Assembly (NCBI GenBank): GCA_013399895.1
Contig: VXBA01005446.1
Location: 74,519-138,518, forward strand
Reading direction: 5' to 3'
Length of the DNA: 64,000 nucleotides
DNA from: Serilophus lunatus
Lineage: Eukaryota; Chordata; Aves; Passeriformes; Eurylaimidae
In this document: positions 1 through 11,687 of the stretch, in pieces
Layout: each line of letters opens with the position of its first letter
How positions within the stretch are numbered: position 1 is the stretch's first letter
Translations under genes and position numbers: made by a program
The notes under the pieces: generated by a model
Databases searched by the model: none
Seen by the model: only the letters and a program-made list of their open reading frames with translations
Told to the model about the DNA's origin: nothing

Positions 1-3000
1 AGCCACCTCCAGCTAGGCAACGATGAATCAGGACAGCATTGTGCGTATGAAACATGTACAGCCTGATATGGGCTTTCCAGAAAGTGTCTGGAGTCCTTGG
101 AAAGCTGAAGAGCAATTGTTTAAAGAAAAAGTGAAAGCAAGAGCAAAACTACTTTGGTAGCTGTGGCTCACATCTATTTTGTCACTAAATGCTAAGCCTT
201 GTCCTGCTATCCTTTTCTAGCTGGCTGTGAAACTCCTTGTACATGTACTCCCTGCTGGGAGTGTGGCATTCTCCCTTTTATTGTGCTACAGCCAAAGACC
301 TAGTCTAGTTTTCCTCAAAATGGCAGTACACATGCTCCAAACTCTTCACTAGTGCTATAGTACTAGAAAGGATAAAAGCATATTTACAAATACAGTTTCA
401 GCATGATGCCCAAGGAGCATTAGGCCATTTTAGAGACCAGGAGCTAGAACAAAGAGTATTTGAGTGACTGTCTAAAGTCCCCTAGTTGAACCAGTTCTAA
501 AGTCATAACTGAACCTGTGCTTCTGACTGCTAGTAAAGAGAAAAGACTACAGGCTACTGTACAGGCTGCTGTTTGCTCTATCATGGCATCAACGTCTTTA
601 ATATTTCATCCCAGTAGATATATAAAATGGTCACAAATACTCGACAAATATCAGTTAATTATAAGCTGAAATACTGAACGGCGAATTATGGACAGGAAAT
701 GTAGCACACAAAGTTCTCTGACAATTACACTGTGGGGACAGTAAACTGCAGCAGAAGAGTATAGTAAATGGCAGAGGGGGTATCTCTTAAATCAGTGAGT
801 GTCAATACTGAAAAGCTCTTTTGTTAGTTGCATCCAGCTGAGCTGAAAGAAATATTTTTTTTTTCCCCCAGTGATCAATCTATGTTGAATCCCTTGTGCA
901 GTAAGCAGCCATAGAAAGGTTTTGTGGAATTAGTATTATAAATCACACATTCAATCCCTTTGTGAGTGTTGAAAGCATTGTCATTCTTCTAATCACTATA
1001 TCCTATCTTTGATCCGTAACAAATACGCACACCCAGCTTTACTAATCTCCATTATGATTGTAAGATATCTGCATTTGCCAATACTATGACAGTAGAAATA
1101 GTTAACATTTTCCCTCTCCTTTGATTTTGGGCTCTGCTTTTTTTTAACCTCTCTACGCTTAAACACATTGGCATTTCCTTTAGAATTCAAAATAGATATA
1201 ACTAAAAAGTAGAAAACAAGATGGATGCCCTTTTATTTAAAGCCTTGTTTATAATGAGATCATTACAATTCAAAAATATTCGTCATTTTGAGTGATCATG
1301 TTTCACAAATACATTTTTATATGACATGACTGTAATATTTCCAGGTATGTGCCATTGTATTACATAGCCCAAGCTATATACAAGTCTATCACACAAAGCG
1401 GTTCTTACAGTCACAAGGTCAGAGATACTCCTGGCTTTGAAGAAGGCTGTAAGCAATAAACAGAGAAATTGCAGTTATACCTGTATTAAAAGACCTGCCA
1501 AAATCTTTGCAGGGTTGAGGCATTTACTTGCTTTACTTTTAAAACTTGATCATATTTGATCATGTCAGATATATATCATATCTCCACTCCCCATTATCTT
1601 TCAATTAATACGGTAAGATTCATTCCAGTCTAGCTCTTCCACTCTTTTATGACAGTGGCTTGAATGTGGATATACATGTGTATGTTTGTAGATCTCATAG
1701 GTTTCGCAGCTGAAATTTAAGTGGTGGATATAAGAATCCAATTTAATCACAAGATAAATCTTCACAATCTTCAGCAAAAAGAAATGCCCTGCAAAACATG
1801 AGGAGAGGTGTCTGCAGAGGCTGAAGTTCCAGCAACCTCTGTCTGCAGAGGCTGAAGTTCCAGGAACCTCTAAGGAAAGCATTAAAAAAGATTTCAAGGT
1901 TTTCTGGCAATAGATGGATGGTGAAGCAAATATTCGTAAATCCTGAAAAGGGGGAAATCACTTGTTCAATGGGCAGTGGCAATGACACCTGCTGAGCTGT
2001 GAAATTGTTCAAAAGGAAGAGAAGATTTCTTTAGGAGGAAATGCAGGAAAGGTCAGGTGTTGAATTCCCTCTCAATCACTGCACCTTAAGTCGATACCTA
2101 AAAAGGAGTAAACCTGAGACTACATGCACTTCAGAAATACTCAGGCTGCTGCCTTGTTGACTAGGGAGGGATGGGAGAGGAATGAATTAAATCTGATCCC
2201 TTCCTGGTCTCAACAGTAGCTGCAGAGGACACTGAACTCAGGTGACGGTAGAAGCAAAGCCACATGGTGATCTAAATGACTTTCCTGATGTCAGTCACTT
2301 AAAACTGTCCAGCAGTTTTCAGATTTACCCTTGAAATGCTTGAATCAGAATCTTAGACCAGCTGCTGGGAGGACAAACTACTTACTCTTCAAAATACTGA
2401 ACAGCTGTTTCCCCTGAGAAGTCCTAAAATGTTACTAAATCAAGACCTTCCTCTACTTTCCTGTAATCACTAGTTTACCATATTATTTCATGAGTGTTCT
2501 GATTTTAGGATGTCATCAGCACCTATTCTCACCCGTGTTCACATTCTCACATTTCAGTGAACAATTAGAGATGTTTTACATAGGGTCTCTGGGTATCCTG
2601 TTCCAGGGCTGTACACAGATTAGTGTATGTCCTCTAATGGGGTAAATGGTCGAAGCGTTTCTATATATATATGATCATGCTGCCACACACCCCACAATTA
2701 CTCTCTGTCCATGTTAATACAGCTCAAGAAAATGTGCAATTAATGCAGCCTGAATTCATTTATGCCCTAGGAACTGCAAGCTGGGTAACACTACGGAACT
2801 GCTCCCTTGGGAGGAATTTAAATAAGCCAGTCTTTATTTTGTATACATGTGATTCTTCAGAGATGAAGTCAGCCAAGAAAGCCATTTATGATGCATACTG
2901 GTTTGTCCCAATGCTTCTCTCTAAAACTGCTCTGAAAACAGAAACAGGGAGAACATAGCAAACAATTTGAAAATATGTTGATATGCAGTGAAGGAAGGGT

Positions 3001-4239
3001 AGCACTCCATTTACATCGCTCAAAATTGAAGATACCCAGTCAAGTCTGCCTTCTGCATAGGAAGATCATAGGAAGATCAGTTTGCAGAAGAACTGGACAA
3101 GTATATTAAGATGAACGTAACAAAGAAATGATCAGCTCTGAATCCCTTGTCCAATACAGAGATATTTGGGTTACATCAGTAAAACAGGTATTCTGAAAGA
3201 GAACTCACTGCAGATTTCGGGGAAGTGAGACTTTTGGAGAGTGGAAATACCTTTTATTCAAGCAGCAAACATTGCCGGGGCAGGGTAGGCAAATTTGGGT
3301 CAATTAAGTTACTTGGACAACTTGAACAAAGAAGTAATTCTAGAATTCATGCATAAGTGCCTCTCATATGAAGCTTTGTTTCTTATACCAGTTTATTTAG
3401 ATTAACTGTGTTTGCTGTCTTAGTTTGCTTTCTTTGCTTCCTGCAAAAAACCGTTTATATCCTGAAACACATTTTGCAATTTGTGTGAGATTCTACAAAG
3501 TGGATGATTGAAGTATATGTATTTACCTCTGTGCATAATTGAATTGCCGTACCCTCTGCCATTTTTTCCTCCATGCCATAGTACTATGGCTACTTTAAAG
3601 TAAAATGCCCTTTAAAACAAAACAAACCAACCAAAACTTTCAAAATATATCAAATAATTGAACAAGAACTGGCACAGTTATTGAAATACACAACAGAAGC
3701 ATTTACACTTGTATTTCAGTAAATCATAACATAAATAAAACAAATTATAATTGAAATAAATACCTACTTAGCTGCTCTTGAATCAAATGAGAATTATCAA
3801 GTACAGTTATTCTTGCATGAAGTAAGTAAAACACACTTGGCCAATCACGAAGTGAAGTGTGGGCATCCTGCCAGCAGGAGTTCTGCAAGCAGCATGCATA
3901 CATCTAACAATATTAACAAAAATAAAGTGGTTGTATACGATGGGTAATGATTTACCTAGTTAAGAACTCTTCTGTTATACTGTAGGGGAAAAAAATCACT
4001 ATAAAACAGAAGCTTTCTTACTCTTATCACTGTAACCATCGGATATCAACATTCATAGTTTTTAATTTCATTATTTGTGCTTCATTCTTCTTTAATCTGT
4101 CTGATATATGAGCATTTTCAGCCAGATGGGATATTTTTTGTCGCTTATGTCTTATGACACCAACTCGGGAGGATGTCTAGAAAATGAAAAGCAATTAACT
4201 GCACTGAAATTTAAAAACAAAATATGTCCGGCAACGGAA
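1..4239. other. AT-rich intergenic DNA upstream of FOXA1
   Basis: No coding exon, RNA gene or clear transposon was recognised. The open frames here are short and have no recognisable domain. One 31-bp tandem duplication is listed separately. By vertebrate synteny TTC6 should lie on this side on the - strand, so this could be TTC6 intron or the TTC6-FOXA1 spacer, but no TTC6 exon was identified. Confidence 0.5.
1809..1870. repeat. Two-copy 31-bp tandem duplication
   Basis: Two head-to-tail copies of a 31-base unit start at 1809 and 1840 (each begins TGTCTGCAGAGGCTG). They differ at one base, C versus G, in AGCAACCTC and AGGAACCTC. The near identity suggests a recent local duplication. The unit length is not a multiple of three and no gene covers it. 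Confidence 0.9.
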
Positions 4240-5300
4240 CGTCACTGGTACAACGAGCCACACAGTCTCTGGGGCCTCTTGGCCTCATACAGCTCTCAAG
4301 AGAGCAGCAGACCCGGCGCCCCCGGCAGCGCTGCCCAGCGTCCCGAGGGCGCGGCCAAGGCAGGACTGGGCCTCAGAGGGGCCACGCTCCGCCGCAGCAG
4401 GGCGGCACTGCCCCGGCTCCCGGAGCCCCTGCGCCTGGAGGCGGCGGCTGAGAGGGCTGGAAACTCGTGGCCGAGGACCCAGCAGAGGGCAGGAAGAGCC
4501 CGGCGGGTGGGTAAGGGCTGCCTCGCTCGGACCTCCCTGCCGCGGACGAGGTGGCGGAAGGGCACAGCTGGTACGCCCAGGAGAACCAGACCATGGGTCC
4601 TGGGGAGGAGGAAGTACAGAAGGGAAAGAAAGTGCCCCCGTCATACCTCGGGTCGGTCGGGGGAAAGGGGTCGCTTGATTGTCACGGTTGGAGATAAGAA
4701 AAATTCACGCAGTTAAAGCTCCGAAGCAAGCGTTGCCCCCATGCAATGCTCCCACCTTCCCAAGCCCTGCTACCGGGCGAGAGGAGGGTAAAAGCCACCT
4801 TCTCTCATCGCACTGGCCCGTGAGCTCTGAGGGCAGGAGCGACTGCCCGGCCGGGGACTCCTCCGGGCAGTGAGGTCCCGTGAGTGTCGCGGGAGGATCC
4901 TCACCGGCTCTTCTAAACGAGAACCAGAGACAGGAGCACAGGACCAGGGAGGCTCTGCCTGTGTGAGGGAGGGAGGTGAGAAGGGAGGGAAGAAGGGAAA
5001 ACAGCCTCCCTCTCCTCTCGGAAGGAGAGGTGGTCCAGCAGTCGCCGACCCCAGATCACGAAGCACTCGGCTCTGCGCAGAGGCTCGTTCCCTCGGTTCC
5101 CTCCCCCCATCCCCCCGATGGATGGGGGAGGATTTCGGGTTGGTAACAGATGGGAAGAGAGATTTCTTATCGTCAAGAAGAGCGCTTGAGTAAGTACAGT
5201 AAGAAGGTGGGAGAGGCTGACGGGGTCCCACGGTGATTGAGGCGACCCGCTGCACAAGCTTGGGCCCGCCTAGAAAGCTTGGGTACGAGCGACTCTATAG
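4240..5300. other. CpG island upstream of FOXA1
   Basis: The sequence turns abruptly GC- and CpG-rich after the AT-rich DNA to its left. Several overlapping long open frames appear on both strands, including one of 202 codons at 4108-4716. They are Arg/Pro/Gly/Ala-rich and lack domains, which is typical of chance frames in GC-rich DNA. The island could be the promoter of the divergent neighbour (TTC6 in other vertebrates) or a distal FOXA1 element. No first exon could be assigned. Confidence 0.6.
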
Positions 5301-5579
5301 GAGACAGATCCTAGAGAACGAAGAGACGGCTGGACAGTGAAGAGCAGGGAACGCATCCCGATGCAAAGATAACCTCGCAGCAACTTCCCGAGCTAAATTT
5401 CTGGCCCACACAAGAACTGCCGAGAGATTCCCGTCCAGGAGACGACGGCATTTGATTAATATTGAGTAAGACCCTGCGAGTTACGCCTAAAAGCCGGCAG
5501 GTGCTACTCCTGGCAGGGGAAAAGAATCGCTTACACCGTAACGAACTGAAGCAGCGCTTCACAGTTAAAATCAAAGCTC

Positions 5580-7010
5580 CCGCCGATTGCGTCGGCCGCC
5601 CGCCCCACGCGTGGGAGAGTACCTGCGGGCGGCGCTCCCGGGCCGCTGGGCGAGGGACTCCGACGAACTCCTGGGCCGTGGCGGCTCCCCATGTGGGCAG
5701 AACAGTGCCCTGCAGCGCTACCGGAGGTCCTTTCCAAGGGGCGACCCCTCCTCGGTTCGGCCGGACGTCGATGCGCTTCCCAAAAAGCAGGCACTTGCGG
5801 AGTGGTCTTTGCGGGGTCCAGCTCTTCCTGACAGCGCTGGTAACACGGACTCCCCTGAAAGTCCTGCTCGCGCTCCACACACACATACTTTCCATATTTT
5901 TTAGATCAGATTTTATGTTTGCACCCTTGACAGCACGCATCGTGGAGCATATAGACGGAGAAAGCACATCTCACCTCAGCCTTCGATTTTCTCCAGGCCG
6001 CACTAACAGTTCTCCCTGGGGGAAAAAATCACACAAAACCAAACCAAAAAACAAACAAACCAATCAAAAACACACACACGCACACACACAAAATCTACCA
6101 AACAACCACCAAAACAGTGTACAGCTTGATCAGAAAATGGAACTACTCTAAACAGAGCTGGGGAAAAGCTCTGTGTAATTGAGGCCAGGGTTACTATCCT
6201 GACTGCTGAAAAACGCATAAGCAGCTAAGCACGCCTGGAGAGCTCCCGGCTACTAGACCGCTTCCCACGTCCTAGGAGAGTGCTTCCCTTCTGCTGAGGC
6301 CGCTACAAAGGGTACTGATACATCGCGCTGGACTAGCAGAGCATCCTACATAGCATTTCGCAGAATCTCCAGCGCTGGGCAAGGGCCTGCACCGAGATAC
6401 TCTTTTTCTTGTGGCCATGGGCAGAGACGTTGTGACCCTCTTCTTCACGCAAGGAAGGCTATTCTCCATCAGGGCCGCAACATAGCAGCTGAGGCTAAAG
6501 GGAATTTCCTGTAGCGGCTGGCTCCGGTTGTACACGAAGTCGAGAGGCTCTAAGATTACAGAGGGGATCCTGCCTCTGCTCTCACCTCTGGGAGCAACCT
6601 CAGGAGGGAGCAGATCCCGCAGCCGCAGCCGGACAACAGGAGGCGCTGAGGTTTTGCGCAACCCCCGCCTCCCCTCCCCTCCTGGGCAGCAGGTATCCTA
6701 GCGAGGGCGGCCCGGAGGGGCGGCCGGCCCGGAGAGCGGTTTTGCCGGGCGCCACGTCTGCTCCGCCCGCAGAAACGCCTCCGCTGTTTGTAAGCAGCAT
6801 CCGATAAGCTTGGCCGGCTTCGTGCCTACTCTTTTTTCCAGGTACGGAGTGACCCAGTAGAAGCTGCCCGGCGTCCCGTCGGGTGTTGCTCCCGCGGGGC
6901 TGGGCTCTAGGAAGCGCGGCAGCACCGCCCCGAGGTCACCCAGAGGCGGGGAGTGCCGCCAGCGGGGTCGCTGGGGCCGCTGCACCCTTGCCAGCCTCCA
7001 CGTATGCGGC
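5580..7010. other. Two CpG-rich blocks upstream of FOXA1
   Basis: CpG-dense blocks lie at about 5580-5890 and 6590-7010, separated by less GC-rich DNA containing a CA/AAAC simple repeat. Open frames occur on both strands but are low-complexity and domain-free. They are probably parts of the unmethylated flank of FOXA1. Confidence 0.5.
6022..6115. repeat. Simple repeat, AAAC-rich with (CA)n
   Basis: Runs of ACAAA/CCAAA are followed by alternating CA interrupted once by CG. Low-complexity microsatellite sequence. Confidence 0.85.
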
Positions 7011-8690
7011 TGTACTGCTGGGGGAGTCTGTACACCACAGACATAAAGTACTGAAATGGACAAGCCATCACTTAAGTGGCTCTGTTTTCAGACATGTACT
7101 CCACTCCCATTAGGTAAAGGGAGGAGGGTGCATACATGAAGACCACAATTTTAGTATCTCTTAGATATTCCACAGGATTTTGCCCCAATTTCCATTGGCG
7201 TAGTTTGACCATTTGAGAAAGCAGGGGTTTAATCGATTGCTTTTATATGCTTTATTTCCTTCAAGACACACTTTTATCCATTGTTCTCCTCTACTGATTC
7301 AAAAAAGACTTTTGTTTATTTCAAGGATTTGACTTAATTCTGTTTCCAGATTTTAAAAAAAGACGGATGAGGAGGGAAAGAAGAAAGGAAGGGGCAACAG
7401 AAAATGCATTTAAAGGACAAGTTAGGACACATTTGTCGAGGCAAAGATATGCTATATCTTGTCACTTATATGGGTCTCCATATAGGAAAATTTAAAATCA
7501 TGTTCGTGAGGGTGATACTTGTGCAGATCACTCAAGAATAAATCATTGCAGAACCAACTGTGGTCCTGCTAAATGATAAACATGTCAGGCCCAAATTCAA
7601 ACCCAGATGTGTATTATACTTTGTCACACAAGCTGATTTCAAAATCCCAAGAAGCATTATTTCCACTTCAAATTCCCACTGTCAGGAAAGTTGTTTGGGC
7701 TTGGAAGGGGGGGAGAGGGGATTGTTGGTTACTGGTTGGTAGTGTGGGTTTTTTGGTTTTGTCTTTTTGGGTTTTGTTTTTTACTATCAGGTGATAAAAT
7801 TTCTAGTAGTTAGGTAGGAACAAACTCACAAAGGATAGGATAGAGAAAGCCAAGAAAAGTCTGCGCTGTTGACATAGGCTCGAAGAACCGGACTGGACAG
7901 AAAATGTTTGATCCGTCTGCAAAGACCGAGAGATTCCCTCCATAATAATAAAATGCTTTATCTAGTGTCAGTTTGTTTTATCGGTGTTTTTTACCTTCTA
8001 CCAGCCTATGTAGATTCCTTCTCCCTTGTTCGTTATGAGGAATCAGGTCAATAAGCAAGAAGTTGGTAATGAGATACCCGCTACTTATTATTGCTGCTCC
8101 TGAGTGTCTGTCATCAGAGAAGGCTTCCAAATGAGCCTTCTGGGCTGGAGGCTTTCCACAGTAAAGATATAAAATGGTTCTAGTGACTCACCTGATGTTT
8201 GCCGAGTGGAAGTTAATATCAGTGGATCCGCATTCAAGCTTTGTCCGTATTTATTTGGTGCTTGTAGTATTATGTCTCAGCGCGGTGACTCACATGGTTT
8301 CTGAACCAAAGGCACCAGAAATGCAATATCATTATCACCATCTACATAGGACGGCACCCCGTCTGAAGGGCTTAGTTTAGACCGGACCGCGGGGGGTTGA
8401 AGGTTCGGGGAGCTTTGGGGAGCACCCCGAGGACCACGGGAGCGTGGGGTGCTGCAACAGGGCCTGCAGGTACCTGCGCGGTAACCAACTTTGATGTGAG
8501 TGGCGGGAGCGAGGGGAACCTGTGATCTGTAAGACTCGGGACTTCGGAGCACATCCCGGCCATTGAGTTAGAGGAGCATCTACCTGACTTTAGTAAATAC
8601 TGCCCCTAATCTCAGGGGTTTAAGACTGGATGGCCTTTTGCACTCTCTTCAAATAGAGGGATCTGCCCTTCTTCTCTCTACCTCATTTCA
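7011..8690. other. Non-coding spacer before the FOXA1 promoter
   Basis: Mostly AT-rich, with a short GC-rich patch near 8380-8560. No exon, repeat family or RNA gene was recognised. Confidence 0.5.
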
Positions 8691-8830
8691 TTGCATTTCC
8701 CCCGATCCCTCCTAACATTTGTCCTGTCCACCTGAAAGAGTGGTCGTGTCCGTCTGTCCTCCGTCCCGACACGCCCCCCCTCCTCCCCCTCTCTCACTTC
8801 TGTCTCTCCTCCTTTCCCCACAAGCTTAAA

Positions 8831-8902
8831 CCAATTACGCCGCTTTGCAAATAAAGTGCCGCCCCGGGGGGAGTTACAGGCGAGGGGGACTGCCTTGTTT
8901 GC
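8831..8902 (+). promoter_or_regulatory. FOXA1: Candidate FOXA1 proximal promoter: CCAAT box and two forkhead-like sites
   Basis: A CCAAT pentamer lies at 8831-8835. GCAAATA at 8847-8853 (TATTTGC on the other strand) and TGTTTGC at 8896-8902 both fit the forkhead consensus TRTTTRY, in opposite orientations 42 bases apart. They lie about 300-380 bases before the start codon, inside the CpG-rich promoter. Binding by FOXA proteins, and hence autoregulation, is inference from the motifs. Matches this short also arise by chance. Confidence 0.35.
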
Positions 8903-9091
8903 AGGTGCATCTCCGGCTTTGTAGGTGCGAACGCCTTTGTGCGGCGGACAAATGGGGAGAGGAGGAGGAGGAGGTGGGTACTTCTGCGACGTAAGATCCA
9001 CATCAGCTCAACTCCACTCACATCCCAGCCGGCACTTCCTCACTTTCTCAACTGTCTCGCCCCGCACCGCTCCCTGCCTCCTTTTTGGCTG

Positions 9092-9101
9092 ATTATAGAG
9101 G
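9092..9101 (+). promoter_or_regulatory. FOXA1: Weak TATA-like element of FOXA1
   Basis: ATTATAGAGG lies about 115 bases before the start codon. If it acts as a TATA-like box, transcription would begin near 9120-9130, giving a 5' UTR of about 80-90 bases. The match to TATAAA is poor and CpG-island promoters often lack TATA. One ambiguous base (N) is at 9114. Confidence 0.25.
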
Positions 9102-9207
9102 AGAATTCAGCTCNTCCTGCTAGGTCGGGCTTTCGGGCTCCTTTCCTGCTGCCCGTCGCTCGCTTGCAAGAGGGCTGGATGGTTACACCGGGCAGGTTGG
9201 CTCCATA

Positions 9208-9279
9208 ATGTTAGGGACTGTGAAAATGGAAGGGCATGAAACCAGCGACTGGAACAGCTACTACACCGACACTCAGGAG
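9208..9279 (+). CDS. FOXA1: FOXA1 coding exon 1 (residues 1-24)
   Basis: This exon encodes the first 24 residues of hepatocyte nuclear factor 3-alpha, from MLGTVKMEGHETSDWN to DTQE. They differ from remembered human FOXA1 at a single position (Thr for Ala in YYTDTQE). The ATG at 9208 is chosen because it begins this conserved N-terminus. The exon ends GAG|GTGAGT, a consensus 5' splice donor in phase 0. It joins exon 2 at 11688 to continue DTQE-AYSSVPV as in other vertebrates. Without splicing the frame would read on into intron sequence. The call rests on sequence identity plus the matching second exon and is very secure. Confidence 0.97.
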
Positions 9280-10484
9280 GTGAGTAAAGCCCAAAGTCTG
9301 GCTTCGCTGATGCCCCTCTGCAGGGGGAAGGGGGGGCCTGAAAAGGGGGGGCTGGGGATCTGGAGGGGACAGCAACCGAAGGAATCGGTTTGCAGTCCAA
9401 ATCCTGCCAGCGCAAACGTGCTTCCCCCTTCCGCCGGCGCCGAAACTGGCTAAGCTTCCCCAAGGAAAACACGGCTTTCAGGAGTCCTGGAGGTGTTTGG
9501 GGGAGACCCGGGGCGGCTGCTAGTCCGCCGGGAGAGCCGAGAGGCTCTCATCTAAAAGGCGTAATCTCCGCTCTTGGGGTGCACAAAAGCGCCCCGTAAA
9601 CTCTTGGCTTGGGGCGGAGGACTCGCTGCACCGCCGGCCCCCGACTGCTTCTCGGCAGATGGCAGGGGCCGAGGGAGAGGACCGCCAGCGCGTCCGGGCC
9701 GGGGGCAACGCCTTCCCCGAACTCCTCGGCGGGACCGCCGGCCTCACTCCTCGCCGTCGCCGGGCCCTCACCTGTTAAAGCCGGGAGAAAGAAAAGGAGG
9801 GGGAAGCCCAGCCGTTTGTCCGTACTTTGTGGACAGGCTGCCTGCGGCACGCGTTGCTGCCGCGGGCCGGCTGGCGGCGCGCCGGGAGCCGGGCAGGGAG
9901 GGGGCCCGCGCACCGACCCGCCGCCCCGCACCCGGACTCGGCCCGCGGCCCGCGGCACCCCGCAGGCGCTTCCGCCCCCCGCGCTGTTTGGCAGCGCCTT
10001 GCATAAGGAGGAGGAGAACCGGCCCAAGCGCTCCCAACTGCGGCGGAGGAGAGGGCCATGGCAGAGCCCGGAGCCTTCCTCATAGCGCGCCTCGGCCCTA
10101 CGGGGCCCAGGGTCCGCACTGTGCCGCTGCGGCTCTGCAACGGGGGTCCCGGGAGAAGCCAGGGCCCAGCGGCACGGCCAGAAGCACTGCGGATTCCTGC
10201 CTGGGAATGAGCCGTTTTGAGGAAGTGCAGCAGCAAGGCAGGCACCTGGGTGTGCGCACCCGGGCATTGCATCAGCATACCCGGACACACGGCTCCACAG
10301 TCCCCACGCCTCGTCCCGCACCCGGAGCTGGCACACGCGCTCATAGGGCCACGCGGGCACAGGCAGATACGTGTCACCCAGCTGGCACCTTCTTTAATAA
10401 AGGAAAGTCGGCTAAGGGCAAATAAGGGTCATCTTAATTACGTGCCGTTTCCAGACTCGTTTATCCTCGCCACATCCGTTGTCC

Positions 10485-10491
10485 ATAAACA
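10485..10491 (-). promoter_or_regulatory. Intronic forkhead-type motif
   Basis: ATAAACA (TGTTTAT on the - strand) exactly fits the forkhead consensus RYMAAYA. It lies in the AT-rich middle of FOXA1 intron 1. It is short, so it carries weight only together with the palindrome at 11466 and the promoter sites. Confidence 0.25.
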
Positions 10492-11465
10492 AAAAGTTAA
10501 GCGCCCTTCGCGTTTGTTATTTTTTGAACTTCAATCTTTTCTCTTCCCTTGCTGTTTAATTTGAATCACTGCATGGATGCAAGGTGGAAAATCCAACCGC
10601 TTTCTACCATCTCAAATAATTAATGTGATCTTCTAATCTAAAAGCGCGTTTATAAGCTCATGAAATTTGTGGGGATCAGAAATTATTTTATACATTTCAG
10701 CGTTGCTTAAACCTAATTTTCTCAGTCATATTAGTCACAGTTCAAGGTAAATTGAGAGCGTCTTTCTTTCTCCTGTGAAATCAGATGCCGTACTGGAAAG
10801 CACAATTTCAGGCTCTCTGGTTCTCTCTTTTTAAGATTTGTGTTATGTGGTAGGGTGCTACAATTTTTCCGTGTCGTGCAATCGTAAAATATCTCAGCCA
10901 GAAAAAGTTCAGATTTTCATATTTTGGGAAAGTTTGGGTGTTTGTTTGTTTCGGGTTTTTTAACTTTAATTTAAATACTATTTTGGTAAAAAATGCAGGC
11001 AAGGAGGAAGCTTTCAATAGTTAAAATGCGCCGACACAAGCTGTTTGGATTTGATGGGGTTTTCTGTTATTATTTTCCGAAAAGACATTATTTCATCTGG
11101 TATATTTCTTGGAATAGAAATTTAAATCAATGCAGAAAGGGAGACAGGCGGGCGATTTTTCTCAGAAAATGCAAGCAGTCTTACTCCTTGTCGCAGACAG
11201 CGTCCGCTCGTCACTTTCAGTACGCTGATGATCTTAAGTATTTAGCTAACTAGTCAGGACACAAAACCAACAAAATACGAGAACGCTCCGGGAGAACACC
11301 TCTTCCCGGGGCAGACTAAATCTGTAGCCCGGCCCGCGAGGGTGGGGAGCGGTTCCGGGAAGACCGTCTGTCCGTGCGCCCCGCTGGTCTCGGTGCAGCC
11401 CGCGCAAGCTGCGACATGCCGGTAAACCGGGAGCGCGTCCGGACCGAGCACCCCCACTGCGTGTC

Positions 11466-11477
11466 TGTTTATAAACA
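11466..11477. promoter_or_regulatory. Perfect palindromic forkhead motif in FOXA1 intron 1
   Basis: TGTTTATAAACA is a perfect 12-base palindrome made of two overlapping forkhead core sites (TGTTTAT and ATAAACA). It lies 210 bases before exon 2. Forkhead proteins, including FOXA1 itself, recognise TRTTTAY. A palindrome could in principle seat two molecules or one in either orientation. Autoregulatory use is inference. The palindrome is seen directly. Confidence 0.4.
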
Positions 11478-11687
11478 CGTCTAAATATGAATTAGATATT
11501 TTCATGGCTACAGCGGCCTTTCCGTGCGGCTTTGGGGAAGCGCTTTCCCGGGTGTCGAGGGAGCGGCCGCGTTCCCGCGACAGGACGTTTGCTTGGCTGG
11601 CTGGGCCAGGCGGGTGGATCTGGCTCCGACGGGGTCCTGCCACACCTCTCTCTCCCCTAACTGCCTCTCTTTGTCTCGCTGCCCTAG

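Larger units (their letters stand above)
9280..11687 (+). other. FOXA1: FOXA1 intron 1
   Basis: The intron is 2408 bases and phase 0, with donor GTGAGT at 9280 and acceptor CCCTAG ending at 11687 after a pyrimidine-rich stretch. The first ~1.1 kb is a dense CpG island continuous with the promoter. The middle (about 10430-11270) is AT-rich and contains forkhead-like motifs. The final ~400 bases are CpG-rich again. Long antisense and sense open frames here (for example 270 codons on the - strand at 9548-10360) are Pro/Ala/Arg/Gly-rich and look like GC artefacts. Confidence 0.95.

Noticed and set aside
4108..4716. 202-codon + strand open frame
   Set aside because: Its C-terminal two-thirds is Arg/Gly/Ala/Pro-rich and comes from a CpG island. 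Other frames on both strands are also open there, and no domain or splice context is seen.
1..9000. TTC6 exons on the - strand, expected from vertebrate synteny
   Set aside because: No tetratricopeptide-like or otherwise recognisable exon was found by reading. Exons may lie outside the window or be non-coding.
9548..10425. Long open frames on both strands (270 codons -, 283 codons +) within FOXA1 intron 1
   Set aside because: They overlap each other in GC-rich intronic DNA, are Pro/Arg/Ala-rich and have no recognisable family. Stop codons are rare in such sequence by composition alone.
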